Below are positions 17,400 to 25,430 of a stretch of DNA of 44,532 nucleotides, piece by piece. Origin of the DNA: an uncultured Mailhella sp. GTDB taxonomy: Bacteria > Desulfobacterota > Desulfovibrionia > Desulfovibrionales > Desulfovibrionaceae. The notes beneath the pieces are model-generated. The model saw nothing but the letters and a program-made list of their open reading frames with translations. It was not told where the DNA came from and did no database searches. The position numbers and the translations under genes are program-made. The stretch is from assembly GCF_947631555.1 (NCBI RefSeq), contig NZ_CANRLT010000012.1, positions 1-44,532 of the forward strand, in the 5' to 3' direction. Within the stretch, counting starts at the first letter, position 1; each line of letters begins with the position of its first letter.

Positions 17400-18449
17400 T
17401 CATGAGGTAAGATACAGGCTTCCGCACTCTGCAGAGGTGAACGCCACCTTGTCCTTGCCCAGGCCCAGGCGCTCCCAGTGCCGGCGCAAGATTCCACGGT
17501 CGCCGTAGAAAAAACCCTGACAGCGTGCCGGAAGCTCCAGATGGACAGCCTGCCCGCCCTGTTCCCGCATCAGGCATTCCACCGTATGAAGCAGCGCCCT
17601 GGCCTGCACCATCGCTCCCAGTGCGGGGTGACGCGGCCCGGCCAGCAGCGAGGTGTCGAAGGCTGCTTCGGGCGCGACGGCAAGGCGGATGACGGGCACA
17701 CCTGCAGCCCAGGCCGAAGCCAGGGCACGTCCCAGAGTGTCCACGGTTTCGTTCATGGGCCAGGGGCGGTAATTCCCTTCGCGATACCAGCGGGCAAGCA
17801 CGGTTCCTTCGGGAACCAGGCAGGGATAAAAGCGCAGGCAGGACGGCTCCTCCGCCAGAGCCATGTCCACATCACGCAGAAAAAGTTCGGGGGTGCTCCC
17901 CGGCATACCGGGCAGAAGCTGTATGCCCAGTTCGAACCCCGCCTTCCGTACTGCACGGCAGCTCTGAAGCGCTGTTTTGCCGTCGTAGCCCCGCCGTGAA
18001 CGCGCCAGCGCGCTGCTGTCAAAGCTCTGAACCCCAAGCTCGATGAGCGAGAGGCCGTGTTTCCGCACTTCGTCCAGCACCGTGCCGGACAGGGCGTCCG
18101 GCCGTGTGGAGCAGCGGGCGCAGCGCACGAGTCCGCACTCGCGCATACGGTCGAGAAAGTCCAGGCAGATTTGGCGTTCGTACGCGTCAAGCGCCGTGAA
18201 CGTGCCACCGTAAAAGGCCAGTTCGCAGTCGCCGGAGGAAAAAGCTTCGACACGCCGTCCAGCCTCTTCCAAAATGACGGGAAGCCGCACGGCGTGCGCG
18301 CCTGTCTGACGATCCTGCGCACAGTAGACACAGCGCCCTGGACAGCCGGAAAAAGGAAGAAAAACCGGCACGATGGCAGCGGCTCTGCGCGAGCGCACGT
18401 CTACGGGAAAACAATGTTTTTCTACCTTGACACCGGCTGGCTGCGGCAT
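17400..18449 (-). CDS. Radical SAM protein, Elp3-like
   Basis: The 349-residue protein has the radical SAM cluster motif CPGRCVYC at about residues 36-43, followed by FYGGTFTAL near residue 80 and STRPDAL near residue 114. It also has the Elp3/COG1243-like run LIELGVQSFDSSALARSRRGYDG. It binds a [4Fe-4S] cluster and S-adenosylmethionine. It lacks the acetyltransferase domain of full Elp3, so the substrate is unknown; tRNA or cofactor modification is a guess. A strong AG-rich ribosome site precedes ATG 18449. It diverges from the HIT gene across about 100 bases. Confidence 0.88.
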   Translation of the reverse strand: MPQPAGVKVEKHCFPVDVRSRRAAAIVPVFLPFSGCPGRCVYCAQDRQTGAHAVRLPVILEEAGRRVEAFSSGDCELAFYGGTFTALDAYERQICLDFLDRMRECGLVRCARCSTRPDALSGTVLDEVRKHGLSLIELGVQSFDSSALARSRRGYDGKTALQSCRAVRKAGFELGIQLLPGMPGSTPELFLRDVDMALAEEPSCLRFYPCLVPEGTVLARWYREGNYRPWPMNETVDTLGRALASAWAAGVPVIRLAVAPEAAFDTSLLAGPRHPALGAMVQARALLHTVECLMREQGGQAVHLELPARCQGFFYGDRGILRRHWERLGLGKDKVAFTSAECGSLYLTS

Positions 18450-18489
18450 TTTTCCTTTCCTCTCGAAAAACTCTTGATGTTCTAATCGG

Positions 18490-18519
18490 TTGAAACTAGA
18501 ATAGCAAGTTACCTATTCT
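18490..18519 (+). promoter_or_regulatory. Candidate promoter of the HIT-IHF operon
   Basis: TTGAAA (18490-18495) and TATTCT (18514-18519) are 18 bases apart, giving a leader of about 28 bases before the HIT gene. Confidence 0.5.
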
Positions 18520-18554
18520 GCGCTCTCCGGCGCGTATCCTGAAAAGGAGTCCTT

Positions 18555-18977
18555 ATGCCTGAAGAACCCTGCATTTTCTGCCGTATCGCGCGCGGGGACA
18601 TCCCCTGTGCGAAGATATACGAGGACGATGCCGTCCTTGCCTTCCTTGATCTTGCCCCTGTCCACCCTGGACACGCGCTGGTCATTCCGAAGGTTCATTA
18701 TGCCAACCTGCTGGAATTTCCCAGCGAGCTTGCCCCCGCGGTGTTCTCAGCTCTGAAGAAGGTGGGCGCGGCGGTCATGGAAGCCACTGGAGCTTCCGCG
18801 TTCAACGTCATGCAGAACAATGGCCTTGCCGCGGGGCAGACAGTATTTCACATTCACTGGCACATCATCCCCCGTTTCGATGGAGACGGACTTGCCATGT
18901 GGCCGCAGGGCGGCTACGCCACGCCCGCCGATATGCAGGACATGGCCGCCCGTGTGATTTCACATCTCAAAAAATAA
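18555..18977 (+). CDS. HIT-family nucleotide hydrolase
   Basis: The 140-residue protein carries the histidine triad HIHWHIIPR (His99, His101, His103), whose central His acts as nucleophile on nucleoside phosphoramidates or dinucleotides. CIFCRIARGDIPCAKIYEDD at the start is typical of the HinT branch. AGGAG precedes ATG 18555. The IHF-alpha-like gene starts 22 bases after its stop, so the two are probably one transcript ending at a strong terminator. The physiological substrate is not defined by sequence. Confidence 0.93.
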   Translation: MPEEPCIFCRIARGDIPCAKIYEDDAVLAFLDLAPVHPGHALVIPKVHYANLLEFPSELAPAVFSALKKVGAAVMEATGASAFNVMQNNGLAAGQTVFHIHWHIIPRFDGDGLAMWPQGGYATPADMQDMAARVISHLKK

Positions 18978-18999
18978 GCCGTCCAGGAGGATCTCTGCC

Positions 19000-19302
19000 A
19001 TGAACAAAGCGCTTACCAAGGCCGACATCATTGAAACTGTATACAATCACAGTGAACTCAGTCTGAACCGTTCCGAAGTAAAGAACGTCATCGAAAATAT
19101 GCTGCAGATGATGAAGCGGGCCATAAAGAAGGACGAGGCCTTGCTCATCAGCGGCTTCGGCAAGTTCGAGGCCTATGACAAGAACGCCCGCAAGGGCCGC
19201 AATCCCCAGACGGACGAGTCCATCACTCTGCCGCCGCGCAAGGTTGTGGTCTTCCGTCTTTCCCGCAAGTTCCGTGCGGAACTCAACGGAGAACAAGCCT
19301 AG
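19000..19302 (+). CDS. ihfA: Integration host factor / HU-family protein, alpha-like
   Basis: The 100-residue protein begins MNKALTKADIIETVYNH and has the DNA-bending core ALLISGFGKFEAYDKNARKGRNPQTDE with the Pro that intercalates DNA. It then has the C-terminal VVVFRLSRKFRAELN. These features fit the IHF-alpha/HU family; assignment to alpha is by resemblance and by the presence of a second, beta-like gene at 32.3 kb. CCAGGAGG precedes ATG 19000. It shapes nucleoid DNA and assists recombination and transcription. It is co-transcribed with the HIT gene. Confidence 0.9.
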   Translation: MNKALTKADIIETVYNHSELSLNRSEVKNVIENMLQMMKRAIKKDEALLISGFGKFEAYDKNARKGRNPQTDESITLPPRKVVVFRLSRKFRAELNGEQA

Positions 19303-19374
19303 TTTTGTCGCGGAAGCGCCTTTTCTCTCCGGCGTGAGAATGTTCCGCCAGAACTATGGGCAAGGTTTAAAAAA

Positions 19375-19418
19375 AAAGGATGGCATGATGGCAGTCATGT
19401 CATCCTTTCTTTTTTTGT
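19375..19418 (+). terminator. Rho-independent terminator of HIT-IHF
   Basis: AAAGGATG...CATGA and its complement form a long stem followed by CTTTTTTT, about 70 bases after the IHF stop. Confidence 0.93.
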
Positions 19419-19576
19419 TTCCATGAAAAAGGGTGCAGTTTTTTCGCCGGAATGCCCTCATCAAAAAGTTCTTTGTGGTTTGAGACGTCCCCCCTTCAGG
19501 GGAAAAGAGTAGTTGATAAAACGGCGAAGCCGATGAAATCCTTTTCCGTACCCTCTCCCTCCCTTAACCGCCGGAG

Positions 19577-19747
19577 GCGCGAGCGTCAGCGAGCTGATAG
19601 CGAAGGCGGCGTGTTTGTCCGGCTCTGCCGGCAAACATGGTTACGCCGCCGAAGCGGGGAAAGTCGCGCGAGCGTCAGCGAGCTGATAGCGAACGTGTTT
19701 GTCCGGCTCTGCCGGCAAACATGGTTACGCCGCCGAAGCGGGGAAAG
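19577..19747 (+). repeat. Tandem pair of about 85-bp palindrome-bearing repeats
   Basis: Unit 1 is 19577-19663 and unit 2 is 19666-19747. They are identical by eye except that unit 1 has five extra bases (GGCGG) after GATAGCGAA. Each begins with the 27-bp core GCGCGAGCGTCAGC... and contains a strong hairpin (GTTTGTCCGGC, loop TCT, GCCGGCAAAC). Each ends CGCCGAAGCGGGGAAAG. An inverted copy of the core occurs at 44318-44344, so this is a dispersed element. Confidence 0.9.
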
Positions 19748-19764
19748 GAGGGGCAATCCGCACG

Positions 19765-19807
19765 GCCCCCTATCCGCCGGTTGCGGAGTCAGTCGGCGGA
19801 TGGGGGC
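19765..19807. repeat. Imperfect inverted repeat
   Basis: GCCCCCTATCCGCCG (19765-19779) and CGGCGGATGGGGGC (19794-19807) pair with one bulged base, just after the tandem repeat. It could be a hairpin end of the same repetitive element or a terminator without a T-run. Confidence 0.65.
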
Positions 19808-19947
19808 GACTGTGGATTGAAACATTTTTTAATCGTGTACAAACACGCCTGGAGAAAGACCGTTGGTCCTGGGAAGGAACTCCGTGGAGCTTTATCATTT
19901 CCCACGGCGTTGTCGCTGCCAGACGCAGACGAAACGCCGCCGCAAGG

Positions 19948-20850
19948 TTAGATGACCTTGTTGAGACTGTACTCGAGGATGCCTTCCGCGCCCATGGCGT
20001 GGAGCTGCGGCACGAGGTCGCGCACGACGCTGGTGTTGACCACGGTTTCGAGGGACACCCAGGCCGGATCCCGCAGTGCGGCGACGGTGGGGGAATTTAA
20101 TGCGGGGAGCAGTCCGAGGATGTCGTCCAGACGGGCCGTTGGGGCGTTCATCTTGAGGCAGACAAGGCTTTCGGCGCGCAAGGCTCCCTGAAGCAGGAGG
20201 TCGATCTGTTCGATTTTTCTGCGTCCGCTGGGATCGTTCCATGCGTCCCGATGCGCGATGAGCACGGTATTGCTGGCCATGACTTCATCAATGACGCGCA
20301 GGTTGTGCGCACGGATCGTGGTTTCGGTTTCGGTCACTTCCACGATGGCGTCGGCCAGACCTTCCACGACTTTGGCTTCCGTGGCGCCCCAGGAATAATT
20401 GATGTGGACGTTCACGCCTCGGGCTTCGAAATAGCGGCGGCTCACACCCACAAGCTCGGTGGAGACGCGCCTGCCTTCGAGGTCGGCGGCGCACTGGTAC
20501 GGCGAGTCGCTGGCCACGGCCAGAACCCAGCGGGCCTTGCGGTTGGACACCTTGGAATAGACCAGATCGGAAACGATCACCACGGGGCTGTCGTCCTCCG
20601 GGCCGCCGTACTCAACGCCGCGCTCCTCCAGCCAGTCCTTGCCCGTCAGGGCCACGTCGAGAATGCCGTTCTGGATGTATTCGGGAATCTCCTGGACACG
20701 GCACAGACGCGCCGTCAGTTCAGGGTCGTTAATTTCGGGGAAATAGTTGCGGACATGCTTATGGATCTTCCATCCGGCCTTTTCGAGAAGGGCGATGGTT
20801 GCTTCTTCCAGAGAACCTTTGGGGATACCGAGTTTGAGCTGGGACTTCAT
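19948..20850 (-). CDS. hisG: ATP phosphoribosyltransferase (long form)
   Basis: HisG condenses ATP and PRPP in the first, feedback-regulated step of histidine synthesis. The 300-residue length is that of the long form with a C-terminal ACT-like regulatory domain, so HisZ is not needed. Visible landmarks are KLGIPKGSLEEATIALL at the start, ALTGKDWLEERG, the PRPP-binding stretch EGLADAIVEVTETETTIRAHNL, and the C-terminal domain from about residue 215. ATG 20850 is preceded by AAGAGGCG. It lies 11 bases after hisI and is co-transcribed with it. Confidence 0.96.
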   Translation of the reverse strand: MKSQLKLGIPKGSLEEATIALLEKAGWKIHKHVRNYFPEINDPELTARLCRVQEIPEYIQNGILDVALTGKDWLEERGVEYGGPEDDSPVVIVSDLVYSKVSNRKARWVLAVASDSPYQCAADLEGRRVSTELVGVSRRYFEARGVNVHINYSWGATEAKVVEGLADAIVEVTETETTIRAHNLRVIDEVMASNTVLIAHRDAWNDPSGRRKIEQIDLLLQGALRAESLVCLKMNAPTARLDDILGLLPALNSPTVAALRDPAWVSLETVVNTSVVRDLVPQLHAMGAEGILEYSLNKVI

Positions 20851-20861
20851 AGGAACGCCTC

Positions 20862-21263
20862 TTATTTGTGATATACTTTTTCGGGATCGAAGAGCTGCGG
20901 GCAGCAGATCTCCGCATCGGCGCCGTCCGGCAGGAGACGGCGGAAAAAACAGCTCCGGCGGCCCGTATGGCACGCAGCGCCGCCGACCTGCTCAACTTCC
21001 AGAAGCACGGCATCGGCATCGCAATCCAGGCGGATGGCCTTTACCTTCTGGACATTGCCGGAGCTTTCGCCCTTATGCCAGAGCTTCTGGCGGCTGCGGC
21101 TCCAGTAGTGAGCCTCGCCCGTGGACAGTGTGGCCTGCCACGCCTCCTCGTTCATCCACGCCAGCATGAGCACCTCTCCGCTGGCGGCGTCCTGGGCGAC
21201 GGCGGCGATGAGGCCGTGGGATTTGGAAAAATCAGGGACAAAATCAGAAGATGGTATGAACAT
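20862..21263 (-). CDS. hisI: Phosphoribosyl-AMP cyclohydrolase
   Basis: HisI opens the adenine ring of phosphoribosyl-AMP, the third step of histidine synthesis, with zinc. The 133-residue protein is the single-domain form without HisE. It shows [10 protein letters not shown] near residue 34, [22 protein letters not shown], the Asp-rich metal site [10 protein letters not shown], and [16 protein letters not shown] with the catalytic Cys. CGAGGATAT precedes ATG 21263. It lies between rny and hisG on the same strand. Confidence 0.96.
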   Translation of the reverse strand: MFIPSSDFVPDFSKSHGLIAAVAQDAASGEVLMLAWMNEEAWQATLSTGEAHYWSRSRQKLWHKGESSGNVQKVKAIRLDCDADAVLLEVEQVGGAACHTGRRSCFFRRLLPDGADAEICCPQLFDPEKVYHK

Positions 21264-21317
21264 GATATCCTCGCAGGCGCAGGGAAAAGCGCCTCAATGA
21301 TGAATGCAGGGCAGGGT

Positions 21318-22877
21318 CTACCTGGCAAAGCCGACGGCACGGCGCTCCCGGATGACCGTGACCCGAATCTGGCCGGGATAGGTGAGGTTTGCCTCAATCC
21401 TGGAGGCGATATCCTTGCAGAGCAGATAGGTGCTGTTGTCATCAACGTTTTCGGAATTGACGATGACGCGTAGTTCGCGGCCAGCCTGGATAGCGTAGGA
21501 TTTTGTTACGCCTTCAAAGGAATCCGCAATATTTTCGAGATCTTCCAGCCGCTTGACGTAGTTTTCCAGAAGCTCCTTACGGGCACCGGGACGCGCCCCC
21601 GACAGAGAGTCTGCCGCCTGCACGAGCACGGCCAGCGCCGTTTCAGGGTGTACGTCCTCGTGATGGGCGGCTATGGCGTGAACAATGTCCTTGCCCTCGC
21701 CGTATTTCTTGGCTATGTCCGCCCCGATGACCGCATGGGAGCCTTCCACCTCGTGGTCCACGGCCTTGCCGATGTCGTGCAGCAGACCGGCGCGCTTGGC
21801 GCGTTTGACATCCATACCCAGTTCCGCGGCCATCATGCCGCACAGAGCGGACACTTCCAGTGAATGCTGAAGCACGTTCTGGGTAAAACTGGTGCGGTAT
21901 TTGAGCTGGCCAAGAAGGCGCACCACGTCCGGGTGTATGCCGTGGACGCCGGCATCGAAAGTGGCCTGTTCGCCCACTTCCCGAATCTGGCCTTCCAGTT
22001 CCTGCTCGCATTTATGCACGATGTCTTCGATGCGGGCCGGATGGATGCGGCCGTCCTGAATGAGGCGTTCCAGTGCCATGCGGGCCACTTCGCGGCGTAT
22101 GGGGCTGTAGGCGGAGAGAATGACCGTTTCAGGCGTGTCGTCGATGATGAGATCCACGCCTGTGGCGGCTTCCAGCGCACGGATATTGCGGCCCTCACGC
22201 CCGATGATGCGGCCCTTCATGTCTTCGCTGGGCAGGGAGACGGCCGTCACGGTCTGCTCGCTTACATAGTCGCCGGCGTAGCGCTGTATGGCGCAGGCCA
22301 GAATTTCCTTAGCCTTGCGATCCGCTCCCTCACGGGCTTCGGTTTCAATGACGCGCATCATCTTGGCGGCCTCGTGGCGGGTCCGAGCCTCGATGTCCTC
22401 GAAAAGGCGCTTTCGGGCTTCTTCCACCGTAAGGCCGGACACTTCCTGAAGGCGGCGTTCCTGCTCGTCGAGCTTATCTTCAAGCAGCTTTTCCTTGCCG
22501 GCAAGAACGCGCTCGCGCTGGGTCTGCTCCTTTTCCTGGGCAAGGATTTCGTGCTCTTTCTGCGTGATGCGCTCCATCTTCTCTTCCATGCGGTCACTGA
22601 TGTCCTGGAGCTTCTTTTCACGGTTCTTGAGGGCGCGTTCCTGATCCTTGTACTCGCTTTCCAGCGCTTTTTTCTGCGTAAAGACCTCGTTCTGGCCCTG
22701 GAGCAGGATTTCCTTTTTCTGCGCCTGCGCTTCCTTGCGCGCTTCATCCACAATACGCTGAGCCAGGCTCTTCGCTTCGCCAAGTTCCCGGCTGGTCAGA
22801 TAACGCTGTATGAACACGCCCGCAGCGAGGCAGATGACGCCTGCCGCGGCTGCGGCGTAAAAAACGATAGTATCCAT
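21318..22877 (-). CDS. rny: Ribonuclease Y
   Basis: RNase Y is a membrane-anchored endoribonuclease that starts mRNA decay. The 519-residue protein has an N-terminal membrane helix ([19 protein letters not shown]), a long charged coiled coil to about residue 200, and a KH domain with [13 protein letters not shown]. It has an HD domain with [11 protein letters not shown] and [18 protein letters not shown], whose His-Asp pair binds the catalytic metals. AGGGA precedes ATG 22877. It lies downstream of zapB-zapA and a candidate small RNA, all on the minus strand. Confidence 0.96.
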   Translation of the reverse strand: MDTIVFYAAAAAGVICLAAGVFIQRYLTSRELGEAKSLAQRIVDEARKEAQAQKKEILLQGQNEVFTQKKALESEYKDQERALKNREKKLQDISDRMEEKMERITQKEHEILAQEKEQTQRERVLAGKEKLLEDKLDEQERRLQEVSGLTVEEARKRLFEDIEARTRHEAAKMMRVIETEAREGADRKAKEILACAIQRYAGDYVSEQTVTAVSLPSEDMKGRIIGREGRNIRALEAATGVDLIIDDTPETVILSAYSPIRREVARMALERLIQDGRIHPARIEDIVHKCEQELEGQIREVGEQATFDAGVHGIHPDVVRLLGQLKYRTSFTQNVLQHSLEVSALCGMMAAELGMDVKRAKRAGLLHDIGKAVDHEVEGSHAVIGADIAKKYGEGKDIVHAIAAHHEDVHPETALAVLVQAADSLSGARPGARKELLENYVKRLEDLENIADSFEGVTKSYAIQAGRELRVIVNSENVDDNSTYLLCKDIASRIEANLTYPGQIRVTVIRERRAVGFAR

Positions 22878-22994
22878 GATGATCCCTGTTCTATGTTGAC
22901 GGGGGGCTGCCCCCGATACAAACGCGGAAAGGCCGCGACCGAAAGGCGGCCTGCCGGCATACGGGCGACAGAAGAAAAGAAGAGCGTGAGCGAC

Positions 22995-23131
22995 GGAAAG
23001 TTATCGGTCTGAAAGACCCCGGATTGCCGTGAAGCCGCTGGCACGAGACCTGGAGTCTCCAGGTGGGCGCCTGTCTGGGACTTCAGGCTGCCCTCAGCGA
23101 GGGTATGCACACCATCCCATGAGTCTGGCTC
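22995..23131 (-). ncRNA. ssrS: Candidate 6S RNA between zapA and rny
   Basis: A structured, non-coding stretch begins just after a -10-like TATTAT. Read on the minus strand it starts GGGAGCCAGACTCATGGG and contains several stems. These are CCCTC/GAGGG, GCCTG/CAGGC and a perfect ACCTGGAG-A-CTCCAGGT hairpin near the middle. A GGTCT-TTC-AGACC hairpin lies near the 3' end. ssrS commonly lies beside zapA, and the size is in range, especially if the 3' end extends towards 22950. I could not draw a convincing closing stem of the 6S rod, so the identity is inference; another small RNA or a leader of rny is possible. Ends are approximate. Confidence 0.55.
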
Positions 23132-23132
23132 C

Positions 23133-23159
23133 CTTATAATACTAGTGAGGCCGGCGCAA
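23133..23159 (-). promoter_or_regulatory. Promoter-like sequence for the candidate 6S RNA
   Basis: On the minus strand TTGCGC (23154-23159) precedes TATAAG (23133-23138) by 15 bases, with an overlapping TATTAT at 23136-23141. The -10 element is strong and the -35 spacing is short. Confidence 0.45.
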
Positions 23160-23206
23160 GCGGATACTCCTCGAACAATCCAGGGAATAGGAAGACAGGC
23201 CAATCG

Positions 23207-23500
23207 TCAGTCCCGCGGAGCGGAACCCGCCGGAGCCTGTTCAAGGTCTTTCAAAGAACGTAAAAGTTTATCGATCGTATGTTCCGTCTGTCCAGTCTGC
23301 TCCTTCAGCTGCAGAAAATCATCGGCGATACCGATGAGGCATATCGCCAGCAGGCATTCTTTCCCCAGAGGCCCACCTTGAGCCTTCATCTGTCCGTACA
23401 GCTTCTCGACATAGGCCCTGGCCCGTTCCACGCGTTCAGAGCCGGCTTCGGTCCGAAAGGAGACCTTGAGATCGAAGAGGTCAAGATGGTAGCTGTGCAT
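23207..23500 (-). CDS. zapA: Cell division protein ZapA
   Basis: ZapA bundles FtsZ filaments at the division site. The 97-residue protein has the family pattern: an N-terminal beta hairpin (YHLDLFDLKVSFRTEAG), the helix VERARAYVEKLYGQMK, then a helical segment ending in a coiled coil (IADDFLQLKEQTGQTEHTIDKLLRSLKDLE). It follows the ZapB-like gene by 21 bases and precedes the RNA candidate and rny, as often seen near ssrS. Confidence 0.9.
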   Translation of the reverse strand: MHSYHLDLFDLKVSFRTEAGSERVERARAYVEKLYGQMKAQGGPLGKECLLAICLIGIADDFLQLKEQTGQTEHTIDKLLRSLKDLEQAPAGSAPRD

Positions 23501-23521
23501 GCCGAAGACCCGCCTTCTCCG

Positions 23522-23785
23522 TTACTGTTCGCTCGGCTGCTCGGCGGAGGGCAAGGCGGCTTGGATGCGGTCAAGCAGAGAATCCATCCTCTGGACGGCC
23601 TGAATCCGAACGTCACGCTCGCTGTTGAGCTGTTCCTGAACTTCATCGGAAGCCATCTGCGCCAGTTCGAGATCGTCGCGTAAATGGGCTTTCTCGTCCT
23701 GCAGCTTCTGGTTTTCCTCTCGAAGGCGGCCCAATTCCTTGATGAGGGCATCGATCCGCTGTTCCAGAAGATCCAGTTTTTCCAT
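23522..23785 (-). CDS. zapB: ZapB-like coiled-coil cell division protein
   Basis: The 87-residue protein is nearly all heptad coiled coil (MEKLDLLEQRIDALIKELGR, then REENQKLQDEKAHLRDDLEL), with a Pro/Ser/Glu tail. ZapB-type proteins bridge ZapA at the Z-ring to the nucleoid terminus. Small coiled coils are hard to assign by sequence, so the call leans on the adjacent zapA. AAGGAG precedes ATG 23785, and the in-frame upstream extension crosses the leader. Confidence 0.75.
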   Translation of the reverse strand: MEKLDLLEQRIDALIKELGRLREENQKLQDEKAHLRDDLELAQMASDEVQEQLNSERDVRIQAVQRMDSLLDRIQAALPSAEQPSEQ

Positions 23786-23911
23786 AACGTCTATCTCCTT
23801 AAAGAGCGGGGCGGGAAGCCCGGCTCTCGGCAGTTTGGTTAAGCCGGATATGCCGGCACATGGGAAAACGGGGTGGAAAAAAGAAGTTGTCTTTTCTTCC
23901 ACCTTTTCTTT

Positions 23912-23940
23912 TTGATAAGCTATGGCGCGATAATGAGCAA
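23912..23940 (-). promoter_or_regulatory. Candidate promoter of zapB-zapA
   Basis: On the minus strand TTGCTC (23935-23940) and TATCAA (23912-23917) are 17 bases apart, giving a leader of about 120 bases. The leader holds a GCCGGCATATCCGGC palindrome near 23842-23856. The rest of the gap 23786-24128 shows no gene. Confidence 0.45.
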
Positions 23941-24128
23941 GTGCCTGGAGCGTGGATTTGGGGGCGCGGCGGCAAAAAAAATGAGGCGCGATTTAATGGA
24001 ATTCAGTTCCCCCCCTGCGGCGTACAGGCCCTTTGCCAGGCGTCCGCAACTTTTGGCGTCCGCCTTGAAGCAGTGTCTTTCTTGCGGGAAAGGAGCGCTT
24101 CTGGAGCATCCTTTCGGCTGTCAGGCGT

Positions 24129-25250
24129 TCAGGGCCGGTTCAGACGATTTTTGCCGAGAAGACAGGTTACTTCGTAGGGTATGGTGTTCCACCAGCCCGC
24201 AAGATCCTGGGCACTGACGGCGTTGCCGGGTCCGCCAAGGACGTAGACATCATCCCCCGGGGCGGGAAGGCGGCCAGCGGTTGAAAGCGCGGTCAGATCA
24301 ATGCAGGTCATCTGCATGGCCACGCGGCCCAGCACGGGCACACGCTCCCCGTTGACACACATGCAGGTCTGTGGAGAGGGGCTGCGGCGGTAGCCGTCGG
24401 CGTAGCCTATGCCCACCCAGCCCACCATGCGCTCATCGGGAGCGATATACGCACGGCCGTAGCCCAGGCTTTCCCCGGCGTGCAGGGGATGGACGCTGAG
24501 CAGGGGCGCGCTGACTTCCATGACGGGCAGCAGCCCCCTTCCTTTTTCTTCGCGGGTAGTGCCGAACAGAGGATTGTAGCCGTAGAGCGAGAGCCCGGGA
24601 CGGCAGAGGTCTCCGGAAATTTCCGCATGGCAGAGCAGCCCCGCGGTATGGCCCAGAGAGCAGCGCATATCGGGAAAGCGCCGGCGCAGGATGTCCGCCG
24701 CACGGGAGAAGATTTCGGCCTGGCGCCGGGTATAGGCATCCTCTTCAGGTTCGTCCGCCACAGAGAAATGTGAGAGCAGGGCCAGGGGTGACAGCGTGGG
24801 ATGCTCCGTCAGGAATGCCGAAACCGTTTCCATGTCGGAGAGGGGGAAGCCCAGACGTCCCATGCCGGTATCAACCTTGAGGGCGATGTTCATGGGTGCG
24901 TCTTCGGTGTTTTGTGAGGCGGCGAAGCGCAGCCCTTCCCAGTTATGGATGAGCGGAGCCACGTTTTTCCCGCGTGCCACACGCAGGGCGCCGGTGTCGA
25001 AGTTCAGGCCGAGAAGCGCCACGATACACCCCTGAAAACCGCTCTCCCGCACGGCTGCGCCCTCCTGAAGCGTACCCGTGGCCACCCAGTCTATGCCAAG
25101 GCCGGACAGCTCTGCGGCGGCGCGGATCGCTCCGTGCCCGTAGGCATCGGCCTTGATGACGGGCATGAGTGTCTTGCCTTCGCGCTGCAGCAGCCTGACG
25201 TTGTGGCGGAAGTTGTCCCAGTTCATCCGGACACGGCAGAGAGATTCCAT
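24129..25250 (-). CDS. alr: Alanine racemase
   Basis: Alr makes D-alanine for peptidoglycan. The 373-residue protein shows the PLP lysine Lys33 in PVIKADAYGHG, DTGMGRLGF, the PLP-binding region around SLGHTAGLL and RPGLSLYGYNPL, and the second-subunit catalytic Tyr in GIGYADGYRR. ATG 25250 follows AGGAG and matches the family start; the open frame further upstream (to 25382) overlaps the divergent lptD control region. It is transcribed away from lptD. Confidence 0.95.
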   Translation of the reverse strand: MESLCRVRMNWDNFRHNVRLLQREGKTLMPVIKADAYGHGAIRAAAELSGLGIDWVATGTLQEGAAVRESGFQGCIVALLGLNFDTGALRVARGKNVAPLIHNWEGLRFAASQNTEDAPMNIALKVDTGMGRLGFPLSDMETVSAFLTEHPTLSPLALLSHFSVADEPEEDAYTRRQAEIFSRAADILRRRFPDMRCSLGHTAGLLCHAEISGDLCRPGLSLYGYNPLFGTTREEKGRGLLPVMEVSAPLLSVHPLHAGESLGYGRAYIAPDERMVGWVGIGYADGYRRSPSPQTCMCVNGERVPVLGRVAMQMTCIDLTALSTAGRLPAPGDDVYVLGGPGNAVSAQDLAGWWNTIPYEVTCLLGKNRLNRP

Positions 25251-25430
25251 GAAAGCGACTCCTGAAGGGGAAAATTTTTTAGGCTCACGAACGGGGTGGC
25301 GGGGGCTTTTTTTCATGAGCGTTGTATGATATGGAAACGCAGACAACGGGATGGCCGTACGTCGTTCCTGAAGTGTCTCCATTGCTGTTTGCTACCGCCT
25401 CTTCGTCCGTCTTGCAACCCTGGAACTGCC

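Larger units (their letters stand above)
19419..19947. other. Gene-free intergenic region rich in palindromes
   Basis: No frame here has a ribosome site or a recognisable product. Short hairpins occur around 19488-19503 (CCCCCC/GGGG) and 19521-19531 (CGGCGAAGCCG), before the tandem repeat. A further imperfect inverted repeat lies at 19765-19807, and the remainder to the hisG stop shows nothing recognised. Confidence 0.7.

Noticed and set aside
19577..19747. CRISPR array
   Set aside because: Only two long units, with palindromes inside and a 2-bp gap instead of spacers, and no cas genes.
19452..20100. Overlapping plus-strand frames through the repeat region
   Set aside because: They translate the palindromic repeats and antisense hisG; no start signal or homology pattern.
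24129..25382. Longer N-terminus for alanine racemase
   Set aside because: The extra 44 codons lie in the divergent control region, and ATG 25250 has AGGAG and the family-typical start.
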